Positions 35,305 to 44,280 of a DNA stretch of 64,000 nt are shown one piece after another; positions within the stretch are counted from its first letter, which is position 1, and each line of letters begins with the position of its first letter. A model generated the notes under the pieces. That model made no database searches and was not told where the DNA came from. It worked only from the letters and a program-made list of their open reading frames with translations. The stretch spans positions 1,139,083 through 1,203,082 of the forward strand of contig NZ_QSNT01000001.1 of the NCBI RefSeq assembly GCF_009498525.1, read 5' to 3'. This DNA is from Rhizobium sp. ICMP 5592 (lineage in GTDB: Bacteria; Pseudomonadota; Alphaproteobacteria; Rhizobiales; Rhizobiaceae). Both the position numbers and the translations under genes were made by a program.

Positions 35305-36717
35305 ATGGCGGTAGCCGACAGGTACAGGATGGAAAGGCACGACGTCGCCTCGCGGCAGGCGGCTGATAGCCTTGCCTGTGTTCCGGATGCACCGTCCATG
35401 GCTCGCGGCGCCTGCCCATCGCTCAGTGCCCCGATGGTGACCGGTGACGGCTTGCTCGTGCGGCTGCGCCCGACAACGCCGGGCCTGACCACCGCGCAAT
35501 TTCGTGCACTCGCCGAGGCGACCGCGAAACATGGCAACGGGCTGATCGAGATCACAGCGCGCGGCAATCTTCAACTGCGCGGCATGACGGCGAATAGCAT
35601 GGTCGGCCTGGCAGCGGATATCGATCGCGCCGGTATCGTTCCGGAGAGCGGTGTTGCCATCGAGGTTCCGCCGCTCAGCGGGCTGGACCCGCTCGAAATT
35701 GCCGATGCCCGGGATTTGGCCATGAGGCTTCGCCGGGAGATCGCTGCGCTCGATCCTCAGCCGGAGTTGGCTCCCAAGCTGACCATCATTGTCGACGGCG
35801 GCGGGCGGCTGACGTTGGATGCGATGTCGGCGGATATAAGGTTGAGGGCCACAAAAGCCGAGGTCGGTTTGACTACATGGAACCTGGCCATAGGCGGAAC
35901 GGCGCAGACAGCAAAGGTTTTGGCATCGCTGTCCGCCGACCAGGCCGTCCCGGCTGTTATCGAGCTGCTGAAAGCCTTGACCCATCTTGGACCGACCGCA
36001 CGCGGCCGCGATCTCGATGCAGCCAGTCTACAGGCAGGATTTCCTCCGATGCAGGACCATGCATTCAGTGCGAACGACCGGCTGATTTCCCCGATAGGGG
36101 TTCACCATCTTGGCGACAACAACCTCGTTCTTGGGTTGCGTCCATCCTTCGGACAGATCCATGCCGGAGATGTTCTGCTTTTCCTCGACATCGCTGAAGC
36201 TGCCGGAGCAAACGAGATACGGACCGCGCCGGACCGTGCCCTGCTGGTGCTGGGCCTTGATGACGAAGCGGCTCAGAATGTTCAGCGGGCGGCTGCCAGC
36301 CATGGCTTTCGTATATCCGTGGATGATCCGTCGAACCACATAGACGTCTGCTCCGGGGCGGGAGCCTGCGCTTCCGCTTTCTACGGAACGAAATCGGTAG
36401 CTGCGGACTTGCTGGACACTACTCCCGAATTGCTCGACGGCTCGCTGACCGTGCATCTTTCCGGCTGCCGCAAAGGCTGCGCTCATCCGGGCAAGGCGAC
36501 GATCACCATTGTCGGTGCGCCAACGGGCTACGGGATTGTCGTAAATGGGTCCGCATCGAGCGAGCCCGTGGCCTACATCGGAAAACAAGAGCTGAAATCG
36601 GTACTCGCGCGGATGAACCGGCTGGTACGGAATAATAAAGGTGCTGGCGAATCGGCGGAGGACTGTCTTACACGGCTTGGCGCCGATGCGGTCGTTACAG
36701 CGCTACGACAGGGGTAG
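35305..36717 (+). CDS. cobG: Precorrin-3B synthase CobG
   Basis: A 470-residue siroheme/4Fe-4S oxidoreductase-like protein that in the aerobic cobalamin route oxidises precorrin-3A to precorrin-3B. It has two ferredoxin-like half domains (LLVRLRPTTPGLTTAQFRAL and the later LLVLGLDDEAAQNVQRAAAS) and the cluster cysteines in VCSGAGACASAFYG and HLSGCRKGCAHPGKA. ATG 35305 has AAGGA upstream. It is the first gene of the cob run, two bases from cobH. CobG shows that this organism uses the oxygen-dependent route. Confidence 0.92.
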   Translation: MAVADRYRMERHDVASRQAADSLACVPDAPSMARGACPSLSAPMVTGDGLLVRLRPTTPGLTTAQFRALAEATAKHGNGLIEITARGNLQLRGMTANSMVGLAADIDRAGIVPESGVAIEVPPLSGLDPLEIADARDLAMRLRREIAALDPQPELAPKLTIIVDGGGRLTLDAMSADIRLRATKAEVGLTTWNLAIGGTAQTAKVLASLSADQAVPAVIELLKALTHLGPTARGRDLDAASLQAGFPPMQDHAFSANDRLISPIGVHHLGDNNLVLGLRPSFGQIHAGDVLLFLDIAEAAGANEIRTAPDRALLVLGLDDEAAQNVQRAAASHGFRISVDDPSNHIDVCSGAGACASAFYGTKSVAADLLDTTPELLDGSLTVHLSGCRKGCAHPGKATITIVGAPTGYGIVVNGSASSEPVAYIGKQELKSVLARMNRLVRNNKGAGESAEDCLTRLGADAVVTALRQG

Positions 36718-36719
36718 GA

Positions 36720-37352
36720 ATGCCAGACTATGATTATATCCGCGAGGGAAATGCGATCTACGAGCGTTCCTTCGCGATCATCCGCAGCGAGGCTGATCTG
36801 TCGCGCTTTTCCGAGGCGGAGGCCGATGTCGCCGTTCGCATGATCCATGCCAGCGGTCTGGTCGAGGCATCCGAACATTTTGTCTTCTCCGCCGATTTCG
36901 TCGCTGCTGCACGCGGAGCTCTCTCGCGTGGCGCACCGATCTTCTGCGATGCCGAGATGGTTGCCCATGGCGTCACCCGTGCCCGCCTGCCGGCCGCCAA
37001 CGAGGTGATCTGCACGCTGCACGATCCGCGCACGCTGGAGCTGGCGAAGACGACCGGCAATACCCGCTCGGCCGCCGCGATGCATCTCTGGGGCGATCGT
37101 CTGGCCGGCTCCGTCGTCGCCATCGGCAACGCGCCGACGGCGCTTTTTCATCTTCTCGAAATGCTGCGTGATGGCGCCCCGAAGCCGGCGGCCATCATCG
37201 GCATGCCTGTCGGTTTCGTCGGGGCTGCGGAATCCAAGGATGCGCTGATCGAAAATTCCTATGGCGTTCCCTATGCCATCGTCCGCGGCCGGCTTGGCGG
37301 CAGCGCCATTACCGCCGCCGCCCTCAATGCATTGGCGAGGCCCGGCCTATGA
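36720..37352 (+). CDS. cobH: Precorrin-8X methylmutase CobH
   Basis: A 210-residue CobH/CbiC protein that moves a methyl group from C11 to C12 to give hydrogenobyrinate. The N-terminal YDYIREGNAIYERSFAIIR and the VRMIHASGLVEA segment, which carries the catalytic His, are clear. Length is normal. It overlaps cobI by ATGA. Confidence 0.95.
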   Translation: MPDYDYIREGNAIYERSFAIIRSEADLSRFSEAEADVAVRMIHASGLVEASEHFVFSADFVAAARGALSRGAPIFCDAEMVAHGVTRARLPAANEVICTLHDPRTLELAKTTGNTRSAAAMHLWGDRLAGSVVAIGNAPTALFHLLEMLRDGAPKPAAIIGMPVGFVGAAESKDALIENSYGVPYAIVRGRLGGSAITAAALNALARPGL

Positions 37353-38086
37353 ACGCGCATTCCACCGGCCGGCTGATCGGTGTCGGCACCGGCCCTGGCG
37401 ATCCGGATCTATTGACCGTCAAGGCCGTGAAGGCGCTGGAGCAGGCTGACGTCGTCGCCTATTTCGCCAAGCAGGGCCGAGGGGGCAATGGTCGCGCCAT
37501 CGTGGAGGATCTGCTGCGAGCAGACGTGACGCTGCTGCCGCTCTACTATCCCGTGACCACGGAAATCGGTAAGGACGCCCCGGAATACAATCGCCAGATC
37601 ACGACCTTCTACGACGCCTCGGCCGAGATCGTTGCTGCGCATCTGAAGGACGGGAAAACCGTTGCGGTGCTCAGCGAGGGTGATCCGCTGTTCTACGGCT
37701 CCTACATGCATCTGCATGTGCGTCTTGCCGACCGTTTTCCGACGGAAGTTATTCCGGGCGTGACGGCCATGTCCGGCTGCTGGTCGCTCGCCGGCCTGCC
37801 GATGGTGCAGGGGGACGACGTGCTCTCCGTGCTGCCCGGCACCATGGCGGAGGGCGAGCTTGCCCGCCGTCTCGGCGATACCCAGGCGGCCGTGATCATG
37901 AAGGTCGGCCGCAACTTGCCGAAAATCCGTCGCGCGCTCGAGACTGCTGGGCGGCTCGATGAAGCTATCTATGTCGAGCGTGGTACGATGATGAACGGCG
38001 CGATGACGCCGCTTGCCAGCCGAGCGGATATTGAAGCGCCCTATTTCTCGCTGATCCTCGTTCCCGGTTGGGAAGGAAAGCCATGA
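37349..38086 (+). CDS. cobI: Precorrin-2 C20-methyltransferase CobI
   Basis: A 245-residue SAM-dependent tetrapyrrole methylase. Motifs: GVGTGPGDPDLLTVKAVKAL near the start, SEGDPLFYGSYMHL and VIPGVTAMSGCWSLAGLPM for SAM binding. It methylates precorrin-2 at C20. Starts with an ATGA overlap to cobH and ends with one to cobJ. Confidence 0.95.
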   Translation: MNAHSTGRLIGVGTGPGDPDLLTVKAVKALEQADVVAYFAKQGRGGNGRAIVEDLLRADVTLLPLYYPVTTEIGKDAPEYNRQITTFYDASAEIVAAHLKDGKTVAVLSEGDPLFYGSYMHLHVRLADRFPTEVIPGVTAMSGCWSLAGLPMVQGDDVLSVLPGTMAEGELARRLGDTQAAVIMKVGRNLPKIRRALETAGRLDEAIYVERGTMMNGAMTPLASRADIEAPYFSLILVPGWEGKP

Positions 38087-38847
38087 GCGGGCGTCTCTCG
38101 ATCATCGGTACAGGTCCGGGCAATCCGGAGCAGATGACGCCCGAGGCGCTGGCCGCGGCGGCCGATGCTACCGAATTCTTCGGATATGGCCCCTATCTCG
38201 ATCGCCTGTCGTTGCGCGCGGATCAGATCCGCCATGCCTCCGACAATCGCGAGGAACTGGATCGGGCGAAGGCAGCACTAGAGCGGGCCGTGGCCGGTGC
38301 CAATGTCTGCGTCGTCTCCGGCGGCGATCCCGGTGTCTTCGCCATGGCAGCGGCGGTGTGTGAAGCGATCGACAATGGGCCGGACGCGTGGCGCGGTGTC
38401 GATCTCGTCGTCGTGCCGGGCATTACCGCCATGCTCGCCGTTGCCGCACGCATCGGCGCGCCGCTGGGACACGATTTCTGTGCCATTTCGCTGTCCGACA
38501 ATCTGAAGCCTTGGACTATCATCGAGAACAGGCTTCGCTCGATTGCACAGGCAGGGCTGGTGATTGCCCTTTACAATCCGATCAGCAAGGCACGCCCTTG
38601 GCAGCTCGGCAAGGCTTTCGAGATTTTGCGGGAGGTATTGCCGGCCGCAACGCCCGTCATTTTCGGCCGCGCCGCCGGGCGGCCGGATGAGCGCATCGCG
38701 GTTGCGAGATTGGCGGAGGCCGAGGCATCGCATGCCGATATGGCGACCTGCGTGATCATCGGCTCTGCCGAGACGCGCGTCATCGCCCGCGACGGAAAGC
38801 CCGATCTCGTTTACACGCCGCGCTTCATCAAGGAAGAGGCGAGATGA
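38083..38847 (+). CDS. cobJ: Precorrin-3B C17-methyltransferase CobJ
   Basis: A 254-residue SAM-dependent methylase that methylates C17 and contracts the ring. Motifs: IIGTGPGNPEQMTPEAL, FFGYGPYLDRL, VVSGGDPGVFAMAA and ALYNPISKARPWQL. ATG 38083 gives an ATGA joint with cobI. Its last 37 bp overlap the 3' end of cobK on the other strand. Confidence 0.95.
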   Translation: MSGRLSIIGTGPGNPEQMTPEALAAAADATEFFGYGPYLDRLSLRADQIRHASDNREELDRAKAALERAVAGANVCVVSGGDPGVFAMAAAVCEAIDNGPDAWRGVDLVVVPGITAMLAVAARIGAPLGHDFCAISLSDNLKPWTIIENRLRSIAQAGLVIALYNPISKARPWQLGKAFEILREVLPAATPVIFGRAAGRPDERIAVARLAEAEASHADMATCVIIGSAETRVIARDGKPDLVYTPRFIKEEAR

Positions 38848-39581
38848 TCGATACGATGCAGCGCAGCCTCGACGGTTTCGACAGCCGGCAAGCCGGCGGC
38901 ATGCGCGCGCTCGACCATGATTACCTCGATACCCAATTGCCGTGCCGCCTCGATCTTCGCATAGGTGGCATCGCCGCCGCTATTCTTGGCGACAATCGCA
39001 TCGATACGGTATTCCCGCAGCATCGCCAGTTCGTCCTCCAGACGGAACGGGCCCTTGGCGTGGATATAGGTAACATCAGGCACCGTCAGCATCGGCTCGA
39101 CCGGATCGACGCTGCGCACCCAATAGTGATGGATGGGCGCGGCATTGACTTGATGAGCCTCCTGCCGGCCGATCGCCAGGAAGATGCGGCGAGGGGAAGG
39201 GCCGAGCGCGGCAATCGCCTCGGCAACGCTGCGCACCGTGCGCCAGCGATCGCCCTTAACCGGCAACCAGGCGGGCCGACAGAGTGCAAAAGCGGCAATG
39301 CCGCTGCGACCGGCGGCGTCGACAGCATTGGCGGAAATGCGGGCGGCGAAAGGATGGGTCGCGTCGATCAGCAGATCGATGGCCTCGTCCTTCAGATAGC
39401 GCGCAAGCCCCTTGGCGCCACCGAAGCCACCGGTGCGAACGGGAACCGGCTGTCGAGCCGGTTCGGCGGTTCTGCCTGCCAGCGAGAGTATGACATCGAG
39501 ATCGGTGCGGGCAACCAGTGCTGCCGCCAGCCGGCGGGCTTCCGTCGTGCCGCCCAAGATCAGAATGCGGGTTCCGCCCAT
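38811..39581 (-). CDS. cobK: Precorrin-6A reductase CobK
   Basis: A 256-residue CobK/CbiJ protein that reduces precorrin-6A with NADPH. The start RILILGGTTEARRLAAAL, the DATHPFAARISANA segment and LAIGRQEAH are typical. It is the only minus-strand gene of the cob set. Its start codon overlaps the cobL start codon (CAT/ATG share bases 39580-39581), so each ribosome site lies inside the other gene. Its 3' end overlaps cobJ. Confidence 0.94.
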   Translation of the reverse strand: MGGTRILILGGTTEARRLAAALVARTDLDVILSLAGRTAEPARQPVPVRTGGFGGAKGLARYLKDEAIDLLIDATHPFAARISANAVDAAGRSGIAAFALCRPAWLPVKGDRWRTVRSVAEAIAALGPSPRRIFLAIGRQEAHQVNAAPIHHYWVRSVDPVEPMLTVPDVTYIHAKGPFRLEDELAMLREYRIDAIVAKNSGGDATYAKIEAARQLGIEVIMVERAHAAGLPAVETVEAALHRIDHLASSLMKRGV

Positions 39582-40806
39582 GTCTGAGATACCTTCCGCT
39601 CAACGCTGGCTCACTCTTATCGGTATAGGCGAAGACGGTCCAGCCGGGCTTGGCGACGGGGCCAAGCGGCTGATTGCATCAGCCCCCGTCGTCTTCGGCG
39701 GTGCGCGGCATATCGACCTGATGCGGCCCTTGATCAAGGGCGAGGCGCATACCTGGCTGAGCCCCTTCGAGAAATCCATCGAGGCCGTGCTGGCCCTGCG
39801 CGGCAAGACGACCGTCATCCTCGCCTCCGGCGATCCCTTTTTCTACGGCGTCGGCGCGACGCTTTCGCGACATATTCCCGTCTCGGAAATGACTGTCATC
39901 CCCGCGCCGTCTTCCTTCAGTCTTGCCGCCTCACGTCTCGGCTGGCCTTTGCAGGATGTCACAACCCTCTCGCTGCATGGCCGATCACTCGATCTTATCC
40001 GCCCGCATCTGCATCCCGGTCGCAAGATCCTGGCCTTGACCTCGGACGGGCAGGGGCCGGCTGATCTTGCAAGGCTGTTGCAGGAAAGCGGGTTCGGCCA
40101 ATCGACACTGGCGGTTCTTGAGGCTCTGGGTGGGCCGAACGAGCGCGTTTCCACGCAGCAAGCCGCCGATTTTGCGCTTTCCGGCATCAATGATTTGAAC
40201 GTTTGCGGCATCGAGGTCGTGGCGGGTGAGGGCGCTCACATCCTGCCGCTCGCCGCCGGGCTCGATGACCACCTATTCGAGCATGACGGCCAGATTACCA
40301 AGCGGGAAATCCGGGCCATGACCTTGTCGGCGCTCGCGCCGCGTCGGGGCGAGTTGCTGTGGGACATCGGTGCAGGCTCGGGTTCTATCGGCATCGAATG
40401 GATGCTCGCCGATCCCTCGATGCGGGCCATCGCCATTGAATCCAACAGTGACCGTGCGGCTCGCATCTGCCGTAATGCCGCGAGCTTCGGTGTTCCGGGG
40501 CTTACCATTGTCGAGGGACAGGCGCCGCATGCCCTTGCCGGGCTGCCCGCGCCTGATGCGGTCTTCATCGGCGGTGGTGGCAGCGATGCCGGCGTCATGG
40601 AAGCGGCCATCGCTGGATTGAAGAGCGGAGGCCGGCTGGTCGCCAATGCGGTGACGACCGAAATGGAAGCAATCCTGCTTGCCGAACATGCCCGCCGTGG
40701 CGGCTCGCTGATCCGCATCGATATCGCCCGCGCCGCGCCCATCGGCAGCATGACCGGCTGGCGGCCGGCGATGCCGGTGACGCAGTGGTCCTGGGTCAAG
40801 CCATGA
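39580..40806 (+). CDS. cobL: Precorrin-6Y C5,15-methyltransferase (decarboxylating) CobL
   Basis: A 408-residue fusion of a CbiE-type tetrapyrrole methylase (about residues 1-210, [34 protein letters not shown]) and a CbiT-type Rossmann methyltransferase (about 230-408, [18 protein letters not shown]). It methylates C5 and C15 and removes a carboxyl group. A longer frame opens at 39412, but the family start and the divergent layout support ATG 39580. Confidence 0.94.
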   Translation: MSEIPSAQRWLTLIGIGEDGPAGLGDGAKRLIASAPVVFGGARHIDLMRPLIKGEAHTWLSPFEKSIEAVLALRGKTTVILASGDPFFYGVGATLSRHIPVSEMTVIPAPSSFSLAASRLGWPLQDVTTLSLHGRSLDLIRPHLHPGRKILALTSDGQGPADLARLLQESGFGQSTLAVLEALGGPNERVSTQQAADFALSGINDLNVCGIEVVAGEGAHILPLAAGLDDHLFEHDGQITKREIRAMTLSALAPRRGELLWDIGAGSGSIGIEWMLADPSMRAIAIESNSDRAARICRNAASFGVPGLTIVEGQAPHALAGLPAPDAVFIGGGGSDAGVMEAAIAGLKSGGRLVANAVTTEMEAILLAEHARRGGSLIRIDIARAAPIGSMTGWRPAMPVTQWSWVKP

Positions 40807-40822
40807 AAAACGAGGGAACGGA

Positions 40823-41581
40823 ATGACGGTGCATTTCATTGGAGCAGGACCCGGTGCGGCTGACCTGATCACTGTGCGCGGCAGGGATCTGATCGGCAAG
40901 TGCCCGGTCTGCCTCTATGCCGGCTCGATCGTCTCGCCGGAGCTCTTGCAATATTGCCCGCCCGGCGCCCGTATTGTCGATACTGCGCCGATGTCTCTGG
41001 ACGAAATCGAGGCTGAATATCTGAAGGCGGCTGCATCCGGCGAGGATGTCGCGCGCCTGCATTCCGGCGATCTCTCGGTCTGGAGTGCCGTCGCCGAACA
41101 GATCCGCCGCCTGGAAAAGCACGACATCCCCTACACCCTGACCCCCGGCGTTCCCGCCTTCGCGGCAGCGGCCTCTGCCCTCGGGCGTGAGCTGACCATA
41201 CCGGCCGTGGCGCAAAGCCTTGTGCTCACCCGCGTTTCCGGCCGTGCCTCGCCGATGCCGAACAATGAAACGCTGGAGAAATTCGGTGCAACGGGTTCGA
41301 CGCTTGCCATTCACCTGGCGATCCATGCGCTCGGGCAAGTGGTCGAGGAGTTGACGCCGATCTATGGCGCGGATTGCCCGGTTGCGATCGTCGTCAAGGC
41401 CTCCTGGCCGGATGAACGCATCCTGCGCGGCACGCTCGGCACGATCGAGGCCAAGGTCGCGGCCGAACCGATCGAGCGCACGGCGCTGATCTTCGTCGGC
41501 CCGTCGCTCACCGCCGATGATTTCCGCGAAAGCTCGCTTTACGATCCCGCCTATCAGCGCCGCTTCCGGGGCAGGGAATGA
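40823..41581 (+). CDS. cobM: Precorrin-4 C11-methyltransferase CobM
   Basis: A 252-residue SAM-dependent methylase acting at C11. Motifs: [47 protein letters not shown] and [28 protein letters not shown]-type purine run precedes the ATG 17 bp after cobL. It ends the cob run; nikR follows 70 bp later. Confidence 0.95.
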   Translation: MTVHFIGAGPGAADLITVRGRDLIGKCPVCLYAGSIVSPELLQYCPPGARIVDTAPMSLDEIEAEYLKAAASGEDVARLHSGDLSVWSAVAEQIRRLEKHDIPYTLTPGVPAFAAAASALGRELTIPAVAQSLVLTRVSGRASPMPNNETLEKFGATGSTLAIHLAIHALGQVVEELTPIYGADCPVAIVVKASWPDERILRGTLGTIEAKVAAEPIERTALIFVGPSLTADDFRESSLYDPAYQRRFRGRE

Positions 41582-41652
41582 CAGACAGCGGATGCCGTTG
41601 CAATTCCCGTTGAAATTTCCTCTAGTCAGGGCCTTCGCAAAAGGGGAAAGAG

Positions 41653-42090
41653 ATGCAGCGCATCACCATTACCATCGATGACGATCTTCTCGAGACGATT
41701 GACAAGATCAGCGAACAGCGCGGCTATGCCAGCCGCTCTGAAACGCTGCGCGACCTCGTGCGCGATGCCGTCACTCGCGAACAGGCAGCCGTCAGCAGCG
41801 AAACGAAGTGCTACGCCACACTTACCTATGTCTACGAACACGAGACCCGCGATCTCTCCCGTCGGCTGACGACAACGCAGCATTATCACCATGACCTTTC
41901 GGTTTCGACACTGCATGTCCATGTCGACGGACGCGATTGTCTCGAGGTCTCGGTGTTGAAAGGCACAGTCGGAGAGATCAAATCCTTCGCCGATAGCGTG
42001 GTGACCCAGCGCGGCGTGCGCTTCGGGAATTTGCATCTCATTCCGTCGGAACATGGCCCACACGATCATGGGCCACATTCACACGATTGA
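41653..42090 (+). CDS. nikR: Nickel-responsive regulator NikR
   Basis: A 145-residue NikR. Residues 1-45 form a ribbon-helix-helix DNA-binding domain (MQRITITIDDDLLETIDKIS, then GYASRSETLRDLVRDAV). The ACT-like domain holds the nickel ligands: His in TTQHYHHDLS and the LHVHVDGRDCLEV set (His-x-His and Cys). The C-terminus has an additional His-rich tail (HGPHDHGPHSHD). AAAGGGG and AAAGAG precede the ATG. No nickel transporter is beside it; the neighbours make cobalamin, so its targets may be Ni/Co uptake genes elsewhere. Confidence 0.94.
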   Translation: MQRITITIDDDLLETIDKISEQRGYASRSETLRDLVRDAVTREQAAVSSETKCYATLTYVYEHETRDLSRRLTTTQHYHHDLSVSTLHVHVDGRDCLEVSVLKGTVGEIKSFADSVVTQRGVRFGNLHLIPSEHGPHDHGPHSHD

Positions 42091-42092
42091 TC

Positions 42093-42117
42093 CGCGAGAT
42101 CCGGCTGAAATCTCGCG
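42093..42117. terminator. Hairpin between convergent nikR and the IolI-like gene
   Basis: A perfect 8-bp inverted repeat (CGCGAGAT, 9-base loop, ATCTCGCG) starts two bases after the nikR stop and ends nine bases before the end of the opposite gene. No T run follows on either strand, so it may act as a bidirectional but rho-assisted end or as an RNA-stabilising hairpin. Confidence 0.55.
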
Positions 42118-42126
42118 TCGCCGCGA

Positions 42127-42939
42127 TCAGACCTGCGCAGACAGATAGGTCATGCTTTGCCTTAACGCTTCCACCGGCTCCTTCAGCGTGTGTACATCCG
42201 GCGCAAAGGGCTCGAAGGAGAAGGGGCCGGCATAGCCGGCGGATAATAGTGCCCGCATCTGGCGGGCATTGTCGAGACGGTCGCTCGCATCCACCAGGAC
42301 ACGATGCGGGTCGCGCATATCGGAGACTGACACAGTGGGATCGCTGACGCCGGAGATATGGACCAGGCCGGTAAGCTCCGGAAATGTAGCCGTCTCGCCC
42401 GCGAGGTGATGATGGAACGTGTCGTGGACGAGGCGGAAGGTGGATTGGGCGCCGAGGGATTTGATCGCGGCGGCAGCTTCCGTCTTGGAGCTTAGCGAGC
42501 AGATCTCGAAACCGAGCGGCTCGACCAGGCCGATGATCCCGGCCTCATCCAGCATCGGCTTCAGCGCCGTCAATGCGGTCAGAAGATTTCGCTGACGAAC
42601 TTCCGGCTCCCGGCCGCTGCCGTCGTTGACCGGAACGAGCACCAGCGCCTTGGCGCCGCAATCGCGTGCGTAGTCGATAAGTTCGGCCGCTTCCTCGGCG
42701 CGAACCTCATTCCATTCGTTGAAGCGCTGCAGTGCGTTGATCGAAATGATCGTCAGCCCATGTTGTGCCGCAAGCGCCTTGACGGTCGCCGCCGGCGTGC
42801 CGTCGATGATCGCGTTGCCGGAGAGGTCGTTGCGGATTTCGACGCTGTCGATGCCGAGGCTTTTCGCCGCGGAGAAGAAGGTGTCAAGGGACAGGGACGG
42901 CGCGCACATGTGATTGAGCGCGAAGCGAATGGAACTCAT
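42127..42939 (-). CDS. TIM-barrel isomerase, IolI-like (inosose isomerase family)
   Basis: A 270-residue AP-endonuclease-2-type TIM barrel. It begins IRFALNHMCAPSLSLDTFFS; metal-site segments are VEPLGFEICSLSSK (Glu), LVHDTFHHHLAGE (Asp/His) and FSFEPFAPD (Glu). This pattern is close to 2-keto-myo-inositol isomerase (IolI). A longer frame opens at 43041 but the family start fits ATG 42939. Lying next to a LacI regulator and a mocDEF-like set, it may act on an inositol or inosamine product. Confidence 0.82.
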   Translation of the reverse strand: MSSIRFALNHMCAPSLSLDTFFSAAKSLGIDSVEIRNDLSGNAIIDGTPAATVKALAAQHGLTIISINALQRFNEWNEVRAEEAAELIDYARDCGAKALVLVPVNDGSGREPEVRQRNLLTALTALKPMLDEAGIIGLVEPLGFEICSLSSKTEAAAAIKSLGAQSTFRLVHDTFHHHLAGETATFPELTGLVHISGVSDPTVSVSDMRDPHRVLVDASDRLDNARQMRALLSAGYAGPFSFEPFAPDVHTLKEPVEALRQSMTYLSAQV

Positions 42940-43097
42940 GCGGGTATTCCTCCTCGTCGGCCGGCGGGACAATTGCTCGACCGTACATGTCAAGATGACT
43001 ACCCAGAATCGTGCTACTGATCCATCACCGACCGATTGCATCGACCATCATTGATGATAGAAATATCCGTGCGGTGAGGGGATTACATCATTTCCGG

Positions 43098-44126
43098 CTA
43101 GATGTTTTCCGAGATGAAAATATCGAAGGGCAGAAAGGATTGCCCCGGCATGGCGGCTTCGCCGCGCTCGACGGCGCCAATCATCAGACCAAACAGCTCC
43201 TTGCAGAGCGAGGGGAGTGGGGTGCCGATCACCATGGTGACGACATCGTCTGCAAGCGCCGCCTTCGATTCCGGCGTCAACTCGTTGACGACGACGACCA
43301 GCTTGCCGGCAAGCCCTTCCTCGCGGATCGCGGAAATCGCGCCTTCCATGCCGCCGCCGCAGACGTAGAAACCGATGAGATCGGGGTGTTTCTGCAAAAG
43401 GTTCAGCGTTGCCTCGTGGGTGATTTCCGCAGTATCGAGATTGATCAGCGTATCCAGCACCTCGAAGTCAGGCGCATTCTCGCGAAAATAGGAGCGAAAG
43501 CCGATCTCGCGTAGCTCGTGGCCGTGAAAGCGATGGCTGCCGACGAAGCAGGCGACCTTGCCTGGGCGATCCGCCGACTTGGCGATGGTCCAGGCGGCCG
43601 TGCGTCCGACCTTGCGGTTGTCGACGCCGATATAGGTTTCGCGCACGCCCGTTGCGAAATCCGAGAGCAACGAAAAGACGGGGATCCCTTTTTCTTTCAA
43701 TTCCTCGATTGCGGCGGTGACCGCCGGATAGTCGGGTGCGACAAGTGCTACCGCCTGGCTCCGCGCCGCCATGGCTTTCAGCTTCTCGACGATCGCCGTC
43801 GGTGTCGACGCGGCAACGAAATCGACCTGTGCATGGACGCGGGCGGTGGCGACCGTCTGCGCAGTAGCGGCAATCTCTTTGGCGAAGGCTTGATAGAAGG
43901 GCTGCGATGGTTTCTGCAGCACGAAGCCCAGCCGGTATTGCGGCAAGTCCTCGAAGACGCGCTGCCGCAGCAGGCCCACCGCATGATAGCCGATCGATTG
44001 TGCGGCCTCATAGACGCGCCGAGCCGTCTCCTCTCGGACACGATGCCGCCCGTTCAGCACGCGATCGATCGTCGCGACGCTGACGCCGGATGCTTTTGCG
44101 AGGTCGGAAATCGTCGGGCGGCGCAT
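43098..44126 (-). CDS. LacI-family transcriptional regulator
   Basis: A 342-residue regulator with the LacI HTH at residues 1-50 (TISDLAKASGVSVATIDRVL, then NGRHRVREETARRV) and a periplasmic-binding-like sugar domain. The effector domain resembles those for polyols and inositol-like compounds (YIGVDNRKVGRTAAWTIAK). It is divergent from the mocD-like gene across 154 bp that contain paired inverted repeats, and upstream of the IolI-like gene, so it likely controls both. Confidence 0.92.
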   Translation of the reverse strand: MRRPTISDLAKASGVSVATIDRVLNGRHRVREETARRVYEAAQSIGYHAVGLLRQRVFEDLPQYRLGFVLQKPSQPFYQAFAKEIAATAQTVATARVHAQVDFVAASTPTAIVEKLKAMAARSQAVALVAPDYPAVTAAIEELKEKGIPVFSLLSDFATGVRETYIGVDNRKVGRTAAWTIAKSADRPGKVACFVGSHRFHGHELREIGFRSYFRENAPDFEVLDTLINLDTAEITHEATLNLLQKHPDLIGFYVCGGGMEGAISAIREEGLAGKLVVVVNELTPESKAALADDVVTMVIGTPLPSLCKELFGLMIGAVERGEAAMPGQSFLPFDIFISENI

Positions 44127-44143
44127 ATCGACTCCTGATGTGT

Positions 44144-44184
44144 TCTATCAATAATGACGTCACTATATGATGGTTTTTGATAGA
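44144..44184. promoter_or_regulatory. Candidate LacI-regulator operator region
   Basis: Between the LacI gene and the mocD-like gene there are an 8-bp inverted repeat with long spacing (TCTATCAA 44144-44151, TTGATAGA 44177-44184) and, inside it, the palindrome TGACGTCA (44155-44162). A central CG palindrome is usual for LacI-family sites. Confidence 0.5.
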
Positions 44185-44280
44185 TTCAATCATTCTCGCA
44201 TTGAGGCAAGTAAAAACTCGACCTATCCTTTTCGACATGAGGTGCGACGCGCTTGTTGATGTGCATCGCGGGAGGAAGAG

